Shown: in pieces, positions 1-11,032 of the stretch
Numbering within the stretch: position 1 is the stretch's first letter
Layout: each line of letters opens with the position of its first letter
From: Sthenelais limicola
Taxonomy: Eukaryota > Annelida > Polychaeta > Phyllodocida > Sigalionidae
DNA length: 64,000 bases
Reading direction: 5' to 3'
NCBI GenBank assembly: GCA_942159475.1
Contig: OW804097.1
Coordinates: forward strand, 37,522,298 to 37,586,297
Notes under the pieces: model-generated
Told to the model about the DNA's origin: nothing
What the model saw: only the letters and a program-made list of their open reading frames with translations
Databases searched by the model: none
Position numbers and translations under genes: made by a program

Positions 1-68
1 GAATTAAGAAGAAAATGAGGTTAAAAATACCGTTCAACATAACCAGGCAGATTTATTGAATGAATACA
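1..68 (-). mobile_element. Family A MITE, fragment at window edge
   Basis: Matches the middle of the reverse-oriented consensus (CCGTTCAACATAACCAGGCA, TTTATTGAATGAATACA). Both ends are missing. Confidence 0.55.
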
Positions 69-94
69 TATTTTATAAGCACATCCAAAGAAGT

Positions 95-155
95 ATTGTA
101 AATAAACTTTACGATTATGGAAGTAATTTCCATAATCGTAAAGTTTATTTACAAT
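95..155. repeat. Perfect 28-bp inverted repeat, 5-nt loop
   Basis: Arms 95-122 and 128-155 are exact reverse complements (TTGTAAATAAACTTTACGAT...), loop GTAAT. The remaining sequence to 344 shows nothing recognisable. Confidence 0.95.
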
Positions 156-344
156 TTTTGATATTGCAAGAAATACAGAATAGGTTGTAAAACGTTCGGT
201 CAAACCTTTCCCTAAAAACCTACACTGGTCTATATTTGTGTGTGAGGAAAGATTTAACGATGATGTATACGTATAATAAAAATAGTAAAGACTCACTTGG
301 TTCCCTGTGTTACCTCAGGTTTCCAAGTTCATGCATTGTCTATT

Positions 345-582
345 TGGGTCAGATCTTCAGAAAATGTACAATTCGCCTTCACTAATTCTCGCAAATAACT
401 CACATTTAAGACAAAAATGAGCTTCAAAATCCAGTTTAACATATAGCAAAACAGATACTATAAACAAAGGCAAAACCAAATATACTCAGATATACCCGGT
501 ATTCATCATTTTCAGCCTAATTTAGCCAAAGTTCCTGAATGTGTAGAGCTGCCAATTGTACATTTTCTGAAAATCTGACCCA
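345..582 (-). mobile_element. Family A MITE, full length
   Basis: Terminal inverted repeats TGGGTCAGATCTTCAGAAAA / TTTTCTGAAAATCTGACCCA. 'Minus' means that the TTCACCAAT end comes first. Typical length ~237 bp. Confidence 0.85.
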
Positions 583-1490
583 TTTAAGGTGAATTAGTAC
601 TAATTGAGTACTAGTTATATTGTATGTTAGTTAGTAAATTACTCGAATGTAGTAAAATTACTCAAATCTGATTGATTAGGTATATTTCCACACCACCATA
701 GCATGAACAATAACCGGTTGATAAAGATTCCTTTTTCACTCAATAATCAGTATTTCATGTCAAAATTTCATTGGTTAACATTTGAGAGAAGTCCATCAGT
801 TTTCAAATCTAAATTCAAATTCAAATTCAAAAATGCTTTGTTGCTGATGAACAATTCTGATAACAAGTGTACATATTATACAAGAGCAATTCCATATTAA
901 ATTTCCGTACTGAGTCACCTACCTTTCCGTACTAAGTCACCTTAGCTTAAGTAAAGTTGTGTCTAAGGCATTATGTGCATGCTTTGGTACGACTATTGTG
1001 ATTGCTCAGGGACTGGAGAATGTTGTTGATCAATTTGAACTCAGATCAACCCCAATGCGTACAAACCCATCTATATTCGTTCATCATGTCAATGTCAATG
1101 GCATACTAGGGCTACTTCTTCTTGGAACTCAAAGCTTTGTAAGATGACTACAACCTTTTTGCTCAATGTATGGCCGAAATTCAACTGTATGACCCCAATT
1201 AGTTTTCTATATGTATATCATTAAATGCATATAATAATAAAACAGTTAACTACATAGACTAAATGGAGAAATAGTTAGCGAGGAAGCTAAGCAACGGGTC
1301 CATAGTATGGGCTATATATGGTGCATTTGATGGATCTGACATGGCAAGAAACAAATAATTACATGTTTAAATGTACTCCCTAGCTATGCTAGACTCATTT
1401 AAAAGCATGATTTCCATAGCAGTTCGCACAGTAAAAGCAGTTGTAGTTACGATATGACATTTGTATATTACGGTCTTACAACTCAGCTTA
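583..1490. other. No gene seen; short direct repeats
   Basis: AT-rich. It contains a tandem 21-bp pair (TTTCCGTACTGAGTCACCTA at 902-943) and a short AAATTC run near 810-832. The last ~90 bp (1395-1490) are a copy of the sequence around the MITE at 7956-8192. Confidence 0.6.
1395..1490 (+). repeat. Dispersed repeat with an empty MITE site
   Basis: CCATAGCAGTTCGCACAGTA...GTTACGA-TATGACATTTGT...ACGGTCTTACAACTCAGC matches 7905-7955 plus 8193-8228, where a family A MITE splits it after TA. The uninterrupted copy here is the natural empty site. Confidence 0.85.
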
Positions 1491-1725
1491 GGGGTCATAT
1501 TTTCAGAAAATGTACAATTTGCTTTCACCAATCCTCTCAAATAACTCACATTTAAGACAAAAATGAGCTTCAAAATGCTGTTTAACATAACAGAACTGAT
1601 ATTTTAAATCAATGTGATACCAAATATACTCAGATATACCCGGTATTCATCATTTCAGCCTAATTTATCAGAATTTCCTAAATCTGTAGAGCTGCCGATT
1701 GTACATTTTCTGAAAATCTGACCCA
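1491..1725 (-). mobile_element. Family A MITE
   Basis: TA-flanked on both sides. Left end GGGGTCATATTTTCAG, right end CTGAAAATCTGACCCA. Confidence 0.85.
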
Positions 1726-1876
1726 TAAAATATATTAATTGCAAATATGGATCGAATAGTATTGCCTATAATTGTTTCAACTGGAGTAACATAAAAGTAG
1801 AGGAATATTATATAATCGCCTCATCTGATAATAAGCTACACACATTTAATTCATGATGCAAGGCCCGAAATTGACT

Positions 1877-2202
1877 CGATAGGGGACTCGCATAGCCGCC
1901 ATTCTGAATCTTGATTCGCATGGAATTATGGGAGTAATGGTACAGTCTAAAATCTATAGAAAATATACCATGTTTTGCATGGAATATTTATCAATGCTCT
2001 AATGTAAGTATCCATGTGTTATACATGTTTACATAACATAAGTCCCCACCTTTCCCATCATGCATTTGGTTTATACAATTTGTGATATTGGTGAAAACAT
2101 TCTTGCTATTTTCGATAAAAATGTTGCCAAATAATTTGATCAGAATCCATCCCAGCATGCACTGCAGTAGACATGACCAGTGAGACATGCAAATCCCCTA
2201 TT
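1877..2202 (-). mobile_element. Family F MITE (AATAGGGG ends)
   Basis: Ends ATAGGGGACTCGCAT / ATGCAAATCCCCTATT. Shares its interior (CATGTGTTATACATGTTTAC; AGAATCCATCCCAGCATGCA) with 45657-45960 and 56818-57179. Confidence 0.75.
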
Positions 2203-2303
2203 AAAGTCATCATGAGATTGTATTAAATGTCTAGTGTGAACTCATCATCGCATTTGTCATGTTAAAGGGAAAAGTAATGTAAACACGTAACTCTCAGCCA
2301 GCA

Positions 2304-2781
2304 ATAGAGAGATTTCGCAACCACAACGCACAACACACCACTAACGCTTCCACTAACGCACCAACACTAACGCATCCACTATTTGGGTCAGATTTTCAGA
2401 AGATGTACAATTGGCAGCTCTACACATTAAGTCAAATCTGCTAAATCAACCCGAAAAATGATCAATACTAGATATATTTGAATATATTTGGTATTGGGTC
2501 GATTCAAGGAATCTGTTTTATTATGTTGAACAGTATTTTGAACCTCTTTTTTACTCGAATTTGGGTTATTTGAGAGGATTGGTGAAGGCGAATTGTACAT
2601 TTTCTGGCGATTTCACCCATTTGTACACTATTGCCTCTGTGAGGATATCTCGAGAGGCGTTACGCTGAGGGCATCTGCATTGCAAGCCTCTCGAGATGTC
2701 CCCAAAACGGTAATAATGTACTAATAGCTAGTGGATGCGTTAGTGTTGTATTGGTGCGTTGTGGCTGCTAAATCTCCCTAT
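2304..2781. mobile_element. Family E palindromic MITE interrupted by family A
   Basis: Long inverted ends (AGAGATTTCGCAACCACAAC... / ...GCGTTGTGGCTGCTAAATCT) built of CTAACGC-type repeats. A family A copy sits inside (2384-2619). 2641-2697 holds a separate hairpin (ATCTCGAGAGGC/GCCTCTCGAGAT). Related to 53744-54164. Confidence 0.7.
2384..2619 (+). mobile_element. Family A MITE with asymmetric ends
   Basis: The left end is the common TGGGTCAGATTTTCAG form; the right end is the variant CTGGCGATTTCACCCA. Confidence 0.85.
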
Positions 2782-3046
2782 TGTAAAAAGAATTTCGACG
2801 CACGTGCAAAGAAAAATTGTAAGAATAAGAATAAAGACGCTCTGACGTTGTAATTATTTACCTCGTCCTGTTTTCTGGGGAAGACAGCAATCTCAACTCC
2901 CAACGTAAAACAAAAGGAAGGGTTTTCCGTGTCTCTCAAGATTTTATTATTCATTATTTTGAAGGGCTTATGTTGTCTTTATTGGAGTCTTAGCAGTGGT
3001 AAAATAAATGTTTTATATCAGCGTGTACGTGTCTGTCTGGGTTAAT

Positions 3047-3275
3047 TGGGTCATATTCTCAGAGAATATACAATTCACTTTCACCAATTCACTCAAATAA
3101 CCCAAATTCAAGGCAAAAGTCAGGTTCAAAATACTGTCCAACATAGCCAAACAGACTGTTTGAATCAAGGCAATACCAATATATATACCTAGTGTTGATG
3201 TTATTCCAGTCCGATTTAGCAGAATTTACAAAATTTGTTGATCTACCAATTGTACATTTTCTGAAAATCTGACCT
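3047..3275 (-). mobile_element. Family A MITE
   Basis: Left TTGGGTCATATTCTCAG, right CTGAAAATCTGACCTA. Clear full-length relative. Confidence 0.8.
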
Positions 3276-3787
3276 AATTAGGCAAGAAGGCAGACTTTCA
3301 ACTTATTACACCCCCGTGATGTAGTTGCCTATACCTTCTATATTGTATATCACACTTACAGAGGGAGGTTGATAACTTGTTAATTACATCACCCTTAGCT
3401 AATAATAGGGCCTACAAATAGGCCGGGTACATAGGCTGATCACTAAAAAGGATGTTAAAAATACATATAAGATTAATATACTTGATAGTTACATATCAGT
3501 AATTATATTTAATGTGTTGAGAGTATTTACTATTGTACATATATATCGGTGGATTGGTTAATAATGGAATGAGATGTGGGATGGGGTGAGATGAAGTTGC
3601 ATGGTGAGGTTTGTAAATTTGACATATGTCATAAACAGAGTGGACTGTGGGGATTCTGGATACCTACCTACCTTTATGTAACTATAAATTGTCTCGTGAT
3701 TCTCTAATTCTCATGCGATGTTGTGCCGCACAGGACTCTTTTAGACTACATTCTGTGAGAATCGGCTTAGTGGACTAGGCCCTCAAT
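3276..3787. other. No feature recognised
   Basis: AT-rich sequence without ORF, repeat or hairpin that I could relate to other parts of the window. Confidence 0.5.
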
Positions 3788-3985
3788 TAGCAAATTAGCA
3801 AATTCTGCTAATTTAGGCTGCAAGTTGGTGAATACTAGGTAAAATCGAGTATTTTGGCATTGCAGTGATCCAAGCAATCTGTTTGGTTAGGCTGAACTGT
3901 ATTTTGAACTTTATTCTCGTCTGAAATTGGGTTATTTGAGGAGATTGGTGAAAGTGAATTGTACAGTTTCTGGCGAAATCACCCC
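3788..3985 (+). mobile_element. Family A MITE, left end missing
   Basis: Starts at AATTCTGCTAATTTAGGCTG and keeps the right end CTGGCGAAATCACCCC. The first ~45 bp including the left terminal repeat are lost. Confidence 0.75.
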
Positions 3986-4303
3986 TATAGGTAATTGCCA
4001 TACATCATGATCACCAGTTAATGGAGCCCCTGTTTTTTTCTTTTGATCAAGTCTGTTAGATCTTTGTTAACTAATACACTGTTTCTGCTGTTCTGGGTTT
4101 ATATTTTAGTCAACAGCTCTCAAGTCATTAGTAGACTTAGACCAGCATAGTCTAATATAATACTATTTCGGTTTCTAATGTGTGATTCTTGCGACGCAGA
4201 CAGTCCCATTAGCGATGTTTACGTTGAAAAGATCTCTCTGCTTAACACGTTTTCATCATTGCACCAACTCCCGTCTTTTTTCAGGATACAAACTATCACT
4301 AAA

Positions 4304-4548
4304 TGTGTTCGATCTTGAGAAAATGTACAATCGGCAGCTATAGACATTTTGTCAAATGTGCTTAAATTGGGCTGCTAAATGATACATTTTATACCAGGTA
4401 TATTGAAAACATTTGGTGTTGTGATGATTCAAAACATCTGTTTGCTATATGTTAAACTGTATATTGAACCAGACTTTTGTCTTAAATTTTGATTATTTAA
4501 GAATATATTGGTGAAAGCGAATTGTACATTTTCCGGCGAATTGACCCA
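4304..4548 (+). mobile_element. Family A MITE, diverged
   Basis: GATCTTGAGAAAATGTACAA at the left, CCGGCGAATTGACCCA at the right. Confidence 0.75.
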
Positions 4549-4714
4549 TATGTTGAAAGGCCCACAGTTACTTGAATATCACAGTTGGTAAATATGAAAT
4601 CAATGAGTGATGAAATCTGACGAGTAGGTTTTTTTGTGGCTTGATTCAGGCCCTTAATGTAACACACATTTATCAACCTAGTCATTAATGCTTTTGATAG
4701 TTTAATGATAACAA

Positions 4715-4952
4715 TGGGTCATATCTTCAGAAAATGTAAAATTCGCCTCCACGAATCCTCTCAAATAACCCACATTTAAGACAAAAATGAGCTTCAAAAT
4801 GCAGTTTAACATAACAGAACTGATAGTACTTTAAATCAATTCAATACCTAATATACTCAGATATACCCGGTATTCTTCATTTTTCAGCTTGATTTAGGAG
4901 AATCTCCTAAATGTGTAGAGCTGCAAATTGTACATTTTCTGAAAATCTGGGT
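4715..4952 (-). mobile_element. Family A MITE
   Basis: Left TGGGTCATATCTTCAG, right CTGAAAATCTGGGTTT (terminal bases decayed). Confidence 0.8.
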
Positions 4953-4989
4953 TTAGTGTGTATTGTTTGTTACCATGTGTTGGTCCCCT

Positions 4990-5570
4990 AAAGGTAAATA
5001 CCAGTGTTTAATACAAAAATGAATGAATCATGGAATTTTTTATTGAACTTTGGATTTAGAAAGAACATGGTTGGGGGAACCCAAAAAGCCCCCCAAAACC
5101 ATATGTCATTGGATTAGCTTTTATTTCAGGGACCACTGAAGTTTACCACTCTTCACTATAGAAGTCTATGGGAAAACGGTTATTTTCTGCATTTTCCCCG
5201 ATAGCATATGATTGAATCATATGATTTTCTTTAAAATCTGCATATACATTGCCGACATGTTATTCTACCCTCCCAATGAAAAAGATAAGGGTCATTGAAC
5301 TAAGAAAAAAGTTATTCAGCTAAACTTATATCACAATGAGTTTCCCCCATTGAAATCAATAGTGAATGGAAGTAAACTTCACTCATCCCTAAAACACAAA
5401 ATAATATGATAACATCCAGTTTTTTTGCAATTTGTATTCCCCCAACCATGTTCTTTCTCAAGACAAAGTTTGAACAAAATATATTAACTTCTTTTGTTTC
5501 ATGCATTAGTTCCTTGAATTCCCGCCTGCTGGAGTGCTGACAACGCTGGTATTTACCTTCAATAAAATTT
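4990..5570. repeat. Fold-back (long inverted repeat) element
   Basis: The left arm (AGGTAAATACCAGTG..., AGAAAGAACATGGTTGGGGG, TGAAGTTTACCACTCTTCAC) recurs inverted in the right arm (...GTAAACTTCACTCATCC, CCCCCAACCATGTTCTTTCT, ...CTGGTATTTACCTT). Imperfect arms of ~200-260 bp, no ORF. Confidence 0.65.
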
Positions 5571-5602
5571 GTTTCATATATCATCTGTCCCAAAAGAATA
5601 TA

Positions 5603-6011
5603 TGTGATGTGATTCAGGAAAACAGGTCATAAGTCGCAAAATGGATATTTTTCAAAGTGATTTATTCCTATGATATCTTTGTTGGAATATTCTAATTTTG
5701 GCGTGCTTAATGCTGCTAGTGAATATAATACGTGTACATAATGTCAAGGCAATGTATTAAATACATCCATGCATTTCTAAGGTCCTCTTATGGAGTATAT
5801 TTAGGTACTTTTTTTAGTAATTATCCGCCCAAAAATATTAATAAGTTTTTTTTTCAAAAATAAAGATATCAAACCTAAATTATAGAAACAATACATGTCC
5901 CATTGTTTAGTATCATAAGAATAGCTTTGATCTCATTTTTTCAATATGATAATATCTCAAAATTAATTTCTTGCGACTTGTGACTCATTTCCCTGTAATG
6001 CAACACATGAT
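5603..6011. mobile_element. Family B MITE (TGTGATGTG ends)
   Basis: TA-flanked on the left. Left TGTGATGTGATTCAGGAAAA, right TTGCGACTTGTGACTCATTT plus a decayed CAACACATGA. Confidence 0.8.
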
Positions 6012-6269
6012 GTATTTAGGGCCGCAGAACAGAACAATTATGTTGCTGTCACAGAATAATAAGTTCTATAATTAGCCGGCCAATCAACCATTATGTAATA
6101 TTTTAATTCTTGTTTTATACTTTCCAGCTGTCTGAGGTTGACATCATACCAGCAGATGAAAATCCGTGACAGTCATTAATGACTTTCGAGGTTAGCTGAG
6201 AGGTTATAGCGATTGTAAGTATAGCCTATTATTGTTGCAACTTAACGTAGTAGTATGTAATTGCTAAGA

Positions 6270-6372
6270 CAATTAGTAAGACAATTCGGGAAATTGTCGT
6301 ATGAAGCCAATTCGTACGAATTGTGAGTTCTTGAATGTCCCACACATGGCCCACACATTCCCGAATTGTCTT
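6270..6372. repeat. Short fold-back, AAGACAATTCGGGAA ends
   Basis: TAAGACAATTCGGGAA (~6272-6287) and TTCCCGAATTGTCTTA (~6357-6372) are inverted. The interior (GAAGCCAATTCGTACGAATT, CCCACACATGGCCCACACAT) resembles 9640-9740. Confidence 0.6.
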
Positions 6373-6373
6373 A

Positions 6374-7147
6374 GCTGCGTTTCCACTGGCTCACTCTTTT
6401 GGCCCGCTCTTCATACGCTCTTTTATTTTCCCAGAGCGACTAAGAAGCGAAGTTTGAGCGAGACCAGAGCTGTCTAATAGGATAGGTTACTGTGCTTTCT
6501 ATACGCTCTTAAAACTTGACGTTGGCGCTTCTTTTTGACGTTGCGCTAATATCTGCCGTGTTTGATTTGGGCGCAGCAACACAACGCTCTTCTGCCTTTT
6601 AAACAAGCAGACCAAGAGCGCAGTGAGAGAGCACAAACGCATTTGCTATTGCTTTCATATAGGAAACAAGCGCAGCAGTAGAATCTCGGTAGAATCGCTC
6701 TACGCTTGTATTGCGCTAAGAATATTAGCGGATGAAAGCGAATGACAAGCGCACTATGAACAAGCGCAGCAAGAGTGAGCCATGAGCACATATACAAGCA
6801 AGCCAGTGGAATCGGACCGCAGTACAAGCGCAGAGCGATTCTACTGATTCGCTTCTTTTCTTATGAAACCAATGGCAAGATTGTTGGTCCGCTCTCAGTG
6901 CGCTTCTTTTTAGGCAGAAAGAGCGTTGTGTTGCTGCGCTCATATCAAACACGTCAGATATGAGCGCAACGTCCTGCGCTCTTCTAAAGAAGCGCACATA
7001 GACACTTATTAGAGCGTAGAGAGAGCGCAGTAACCGATTCCATTAGACCGCTCTGGTTTCGCTCTATGTTCGCTTGTTACGTGCTCAGGACAATAAAAAA
7101 GAGCGGGCCATGAGCGGGCCAAAAGAGCGAGCCAGTGGAAACGCAGC
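6374..7147. mobile_element. 774-bp inverted-terminal element rich in GAGCG
   Basis: GCTGCGTTTCCACTGGCTC (6374-6392) and its exact complement (7129-7147) form the ends. About 20 GAGCG/CGCTC pentamers lie inside, clustered near both ends, as in transposons with subterminal transposase-binding repeats. No clear target duplication and no ORF. Confidence 0.65.
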
Positions 7148-7159
7148 CTAAAGCTCAAT

Positions 7160-7455
7160 TAGAAGAGCGCAGGACATTGCGCTAATATTTGACGTGTTTG
7201 ATTTGAGCGCAACTACACAGCGCTCTTTCTAGCTGTTAAAGTAGCGGACCAAGAGCGCAGTAAGAGCACACAAACGCATTTACTATTGATTTAATATAGG
7301 AAACAAGCGCAACAGTAGAATCTCAGTAGAATTGCTCTGCGCTTGTATTGCGCTAAAAATATTAGCGGATGAAGAGCAACTGACAAGCACCCCATAAACA
7401 AGCGCAGCAAGAGCAAGCCATGAGCACATATACAAGCGAGCCAGTGGAATTGTTT
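7160..7455. repeat. Second, partial copy of the GAGCG element
   Basis: Direct repeat of 6530-6815 (TTGCGCTAATAT..., GTGTTTGATTTG, CAAGCGCAGCAAGAG..., ending CGAGCCAGTGGAA), abutting the first copy. Probably a nested or tandem insertion. Confidence 0.6.
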
Positions 7456-7469
7456 TAGCACTTTTCTTA

Positions 7470-7513
7470 AGGAATTACGATTTTGTGGACTCATTTTTCT
7501 GTGACATATCATA
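7470..7513. repeat. Family B MITE end fragment
   Basis: GGACTCATTTTTCTGTGACA followed by TATCATATG resembles the right end of family B. Very short. Confidence 0.4.
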
Positions 7514-7552
7514 TGTAAAAAAAGATAAAAATAAAAAAAATAAATAAAAATG

Positions 7553-7925
7553 TAGGGGACATACAGAAGGGGAAATGAGCTTTATAGAAGTGAAACAAAA
7601 TTGTTGATACTCCAAAATTTAGTGATGTTACAGACTTCCAAAGTTACCTGCCTCCCAAAATTAATAACATTTTTGGTCAAATTGTAGAACCTCTTAAAAC
7701 TTTCGGATATATTCGATTGTTTTAAGGGCCTTAAGAATTGTCTTAGAGTGGTCTACGAAAGGAATATTTGTCTTAATATAATACTCTAATTAGTACAAAT
7801 TGGAAAGTGGTCTTAAGAATTTTCGTAGCACCAATTCGGCTCTGAATTCGGTACAGTGTGGGCAGATATTTTGCCTATTGTCTTACGGAAATCCTGCTAT
7901 GGAAAGCAGGATTTCCGTAGCAGTT
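7553..7925 (+). repeat. Dispersed repeat, copy 1
   Basis: Shares long stretches with 9297-9640 (CAGAAGGGGAAATGAGC, TAGTGATGTTACAGACTTCC, TTAGAGTGGTCTACGAAA, CAATTCGGCTCTGAATTCGG). It includes a perfect 15-bp hairpin (7884-7898 / 7905-7919). Confidence 0.75.
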
Positions 7926-7955
7926 CACACAGTAAAAGCAGTTGTTGTTACTATA

Positions 7956-8192
7956 TTGGTCAGATATTCAGAAAATGTACAATTGGCTGCTCTACTTATT
8001 TGGAAAATTCTGCTAAATTAGACTGAGAAATGATGAATACCGGGTACATCTGAGTATATTTGGTATCGCGTTGATTTAAAGTAACTGTTTTGCTATGTTA
8101 AACTGCATTTTGAAACTCATTTCTGTCTTAAATGTGGGTTATTTGAAAGGATTGGGGAAGGTGAATTATACATTTTCTGAAGATCTGACCCA
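7956..8192 (+). mobile_element. Family A MITE with an in-window empty-site control
   Basis: 237 bp, TA at 7954-7955 and 8193-8194. The flanks match the uninterrupted copy at 1395-1490, which has a single TA at the same point. This fixes the boundaries and the 2-bp target duplication. Confidence 0.92.
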
Positions 8193-8228
8193 TATGACAT
8201 TAGTTTATTACGGTCTCACAACTCAGCT

Positions 8229-9296
8229 TATATATTTTATAACCTTATAGAAATTCATAGCCTTTTAAAGACTGAAAATTCAAATTTTCCAATGAGGTGA
8301 CTCTTCGCAACTCGACTGGCATCTTAAGTAGTCCCAATGTAAAACTTTGACCTTTATCTCCTGATGTTAGTCCCAGGAAAGTCCTTGAAGCATATTTGTT
8401 AGAATAAGTTGCTTTACTGAATTGAGACCTGAAACTGTCAATGCGCCTAATGCGGGCATGGCATTACTGTTTGTCTCAAACAATATAAATGTATTATGAT
8501 GACTTCAGGCAATGCCAGGTTGTGCACACGCCTGGAATGCTGTTTATTTAAGTTTAGCGTCCTTGATTCTTTTAGTTATTGGCCGGGTATTAGGAAGGCA
8601 ATATATTGTGCCAGGTTGGTATGTAAGGCCTACCTTGTTAAAGGTTTCCCCAGCCTAAGGCGGTACACGTGTTGAAGAGGCTTGTACTGGGAAAGCTTAC
8701 GGGGATGGTGTATAATCTTATGTATAAGTTCACGTTTCTGTTAACTACAAATCTTGAACTTTAAACAAAGGATTGGAGGGTCGGTTTGAGGTTTTTTTCA
8801 ATGCGCATTCCATTTCAGAGGTGCGACAAGTGGGGTGCAATAACAATATTTTCATGGTATGTGTACCATAAAAATTTGAATTGAGTTTTCTATTAGCTTT
8901 TAGATACTTTATGACGGTTCAAAACCCCCAAAAAGGTTTATATATATCAATATTTGTCTATGCTAGGGGCATATTATGAATAGTGAATGGAACTCAGTAT
9001 TAGTAATTTACGTCTTTTTGTTGAACAGAATTTTATTCAGGCTTGGGATTACAGTTTTGACGCTTTCACCTCAGAGGTGATGTTCTTAGCACCCTCATAT
9101 TCATTCAGCATAATCGAGGGATGAAATATACATAGTTTTTCAATACTCTTGCTTGTACAGTCTCATCCAATAAATATTCAATTACTAACACCTCGTTCCA
9201 GTTTCTCTCTATATTGCCATTTTCTGACATCGCTAATGTATGGGTGGCACCTTTATCGGGGGTACAAAATTCGAGGATTCAAGGACATATCGGGGA
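8229..9296. other. No gene seen
   Basis: 1.07 kb of mixed-composition sequence with no sizeable ORF or repeat related to the rest of the window. Confidence 0.5.
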
Positions 9297-9640
9297 TGTA
9301 CAGAAGGGGAAATGAGCATTATAAAAGTGAAAAGAAATTGTTGATATTCCAAAATTTAGTGATGTTACAGACTTCCAAAGTTGCCTACCTCTCAAAATTA
9401 CTAACATTTTTGGTCAAATCGTAGAATCTCTTAAACGTTTCGGATATATTTTATTGTTTTAAGGGTCTTAAGAACTGTCTTAGAGTGGTCTACGAAAAAA
9501 ACATTTGTCTTAGGACTTCACTCCAATTTGTACGAATTCGGAAGTGCTCTTAATAATGATCGTAGAACCAATTCGGCTCTGAATTCGGTACAGTGTGGGC
9601 CAGAATTTTGCCTACGAATTGTCTTAATGACCCACGATTT
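9297..9640 (+). repeat. Dispersed repeat, copy 2
   Basis: About 340-bp relative of 7553-7890. Downstream 9640-9780 adds GAATTGTCTTAA / TTCGTACGACTTGTCTTAA motifs also present, inverted, at 6270-6372. Confidence 0.75.
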
Positions 9641-9780
9641 GTCGTATGAATTCGTAAGAAAGCCCACACATTACCAAACTCAAGAATGTTCCCTAAAGAA
9701 TGATTTTGAATTCGTACGACTTGTCTTAAGGCCCAATTCGGCTCTGAGTTCTTGAATAGGTGGGCCTGGCTTTAGTCTTA

Positions 9781-10659
9781 GCCTTGTGGATAAGCCATAA
9801 TCATTGTAATCCGCTGGATGTGGAGTCGAGGAATGTGGCCGTCTGAACCTGACTGAGCGGTTAATTATGAGCAGTCTCTTATACCTTTGAAAAAGCCAGC
9901 ACGCATCATATGAGAAATGTAATTGTTCTTGCTTGTGTAAAGGCTTCTGATTGAAGCCATATGTCCATATTCCCATCATTATATCGATTCATGAGTAGAT
10001 TTTTATATCAACTGAAATCTAGATGGCTTCTAATTACTAATCTTGCAGTAATGCGCCCATACATGAAAAGCAATCCAACGTTCCAGTTCCTTGAAGGGGC
10101 TAGATAAATATCCCAACCCGTATGACCTTTTGCGTCACTCAAGAGGCTTGGAATTCCGTTTGGTTTTTTATCATACGTTCACCTGTCTGTGTTCTTAAGG
10201 TAATGGTCTTATAAATCTCTACATTACATGTATTTGACTGCAGAGAAACATGGCATTGCTGTACACATCAAAGGAGTCCCATCTAGTCATAAATAGTAAA
10301 TTCACTGGCAGAAATAATTAAATGGTACGGTGATGGCAGTTAGGAAAGAAACAAGAAATAAGGAGAATTTAAAATGTTTCATCTAGAATTAAAGATTTCC
10401 AATCAGATTTAAAAGTTCTGAGGAAGAATAAAAAGGGGAACAGAGACGGAGGAGTTTGAAATGTAAAGAAGGAATTAACAATTTCGAGCCAGAATTAAAA
10501 TCTTCGAGTCAGAATTCATAAATAGGTCTATTCTGTCACACAAAGCAACTTAGTGTATTTAATTAACTTGCATGATAGAATAAAAGTGTTTGATTTGAAT
10601 GAAATTAATACAAACGACTCAAAATAGCAATGAGGTATCAGCAGGAAAAGGAGCTATAA
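9781..10659. other. No gene seen
   Basis: No supported ORF. 10370-10520 is A-rich with loosely repeated GAATTAAAATCTTCGAGTCA-type phrases. Confidence 0.5.
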
Positions 10660-11032
10660 GCAGTCCGGCCACTGTCGACAAAATCATTGGCAATGCGTTG
10701 GCGATGACGTAGTCGATAAGATTCTTGTAAAAATTATTGCATCGTCTTTGCATCTATGTCTTCGGCAATAGCCAGCGATGACCGGCGATGAGTGGGCGAT
10801 GTAAAAATTGCATCGGTTAGGGTAGCGATGAAGATTTCCTGGTGATGTGATTTTGCATCGGTGCATTGTCAATGGAGGTAATGTCCGTGGCGATACGTTG
10901 GCGATGTCTAGTCCATGCGATTACATATGTAAAAGCAAGAGAATTAGTTCTATAGTTGCCAATCTTTTTCTGGTTGTCGAAGTAAAGATGATGCAGCCAC
11001 TGATAAGCCTCTTTATCGACGTGCATCGCCGG
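10660..11032. repeat. Family C repeat (GGCGATG-rich), left part
   Basis: Begins GGCCACTGTCGACAAAA and carries many GCGATG/GCATCG words. It is split by the 11033-12888 element and continues at 12889-13020. Confidence 0.65.

Noticed and set aside
6546..7512. Several 60-93 aa frames on both strands rich in Cys/Arg/Ser
   Set aside because: They are translations of the GAGCG-rich inverted-repeat element; overlapping frames on both strands are open because of the repeated pentamer.
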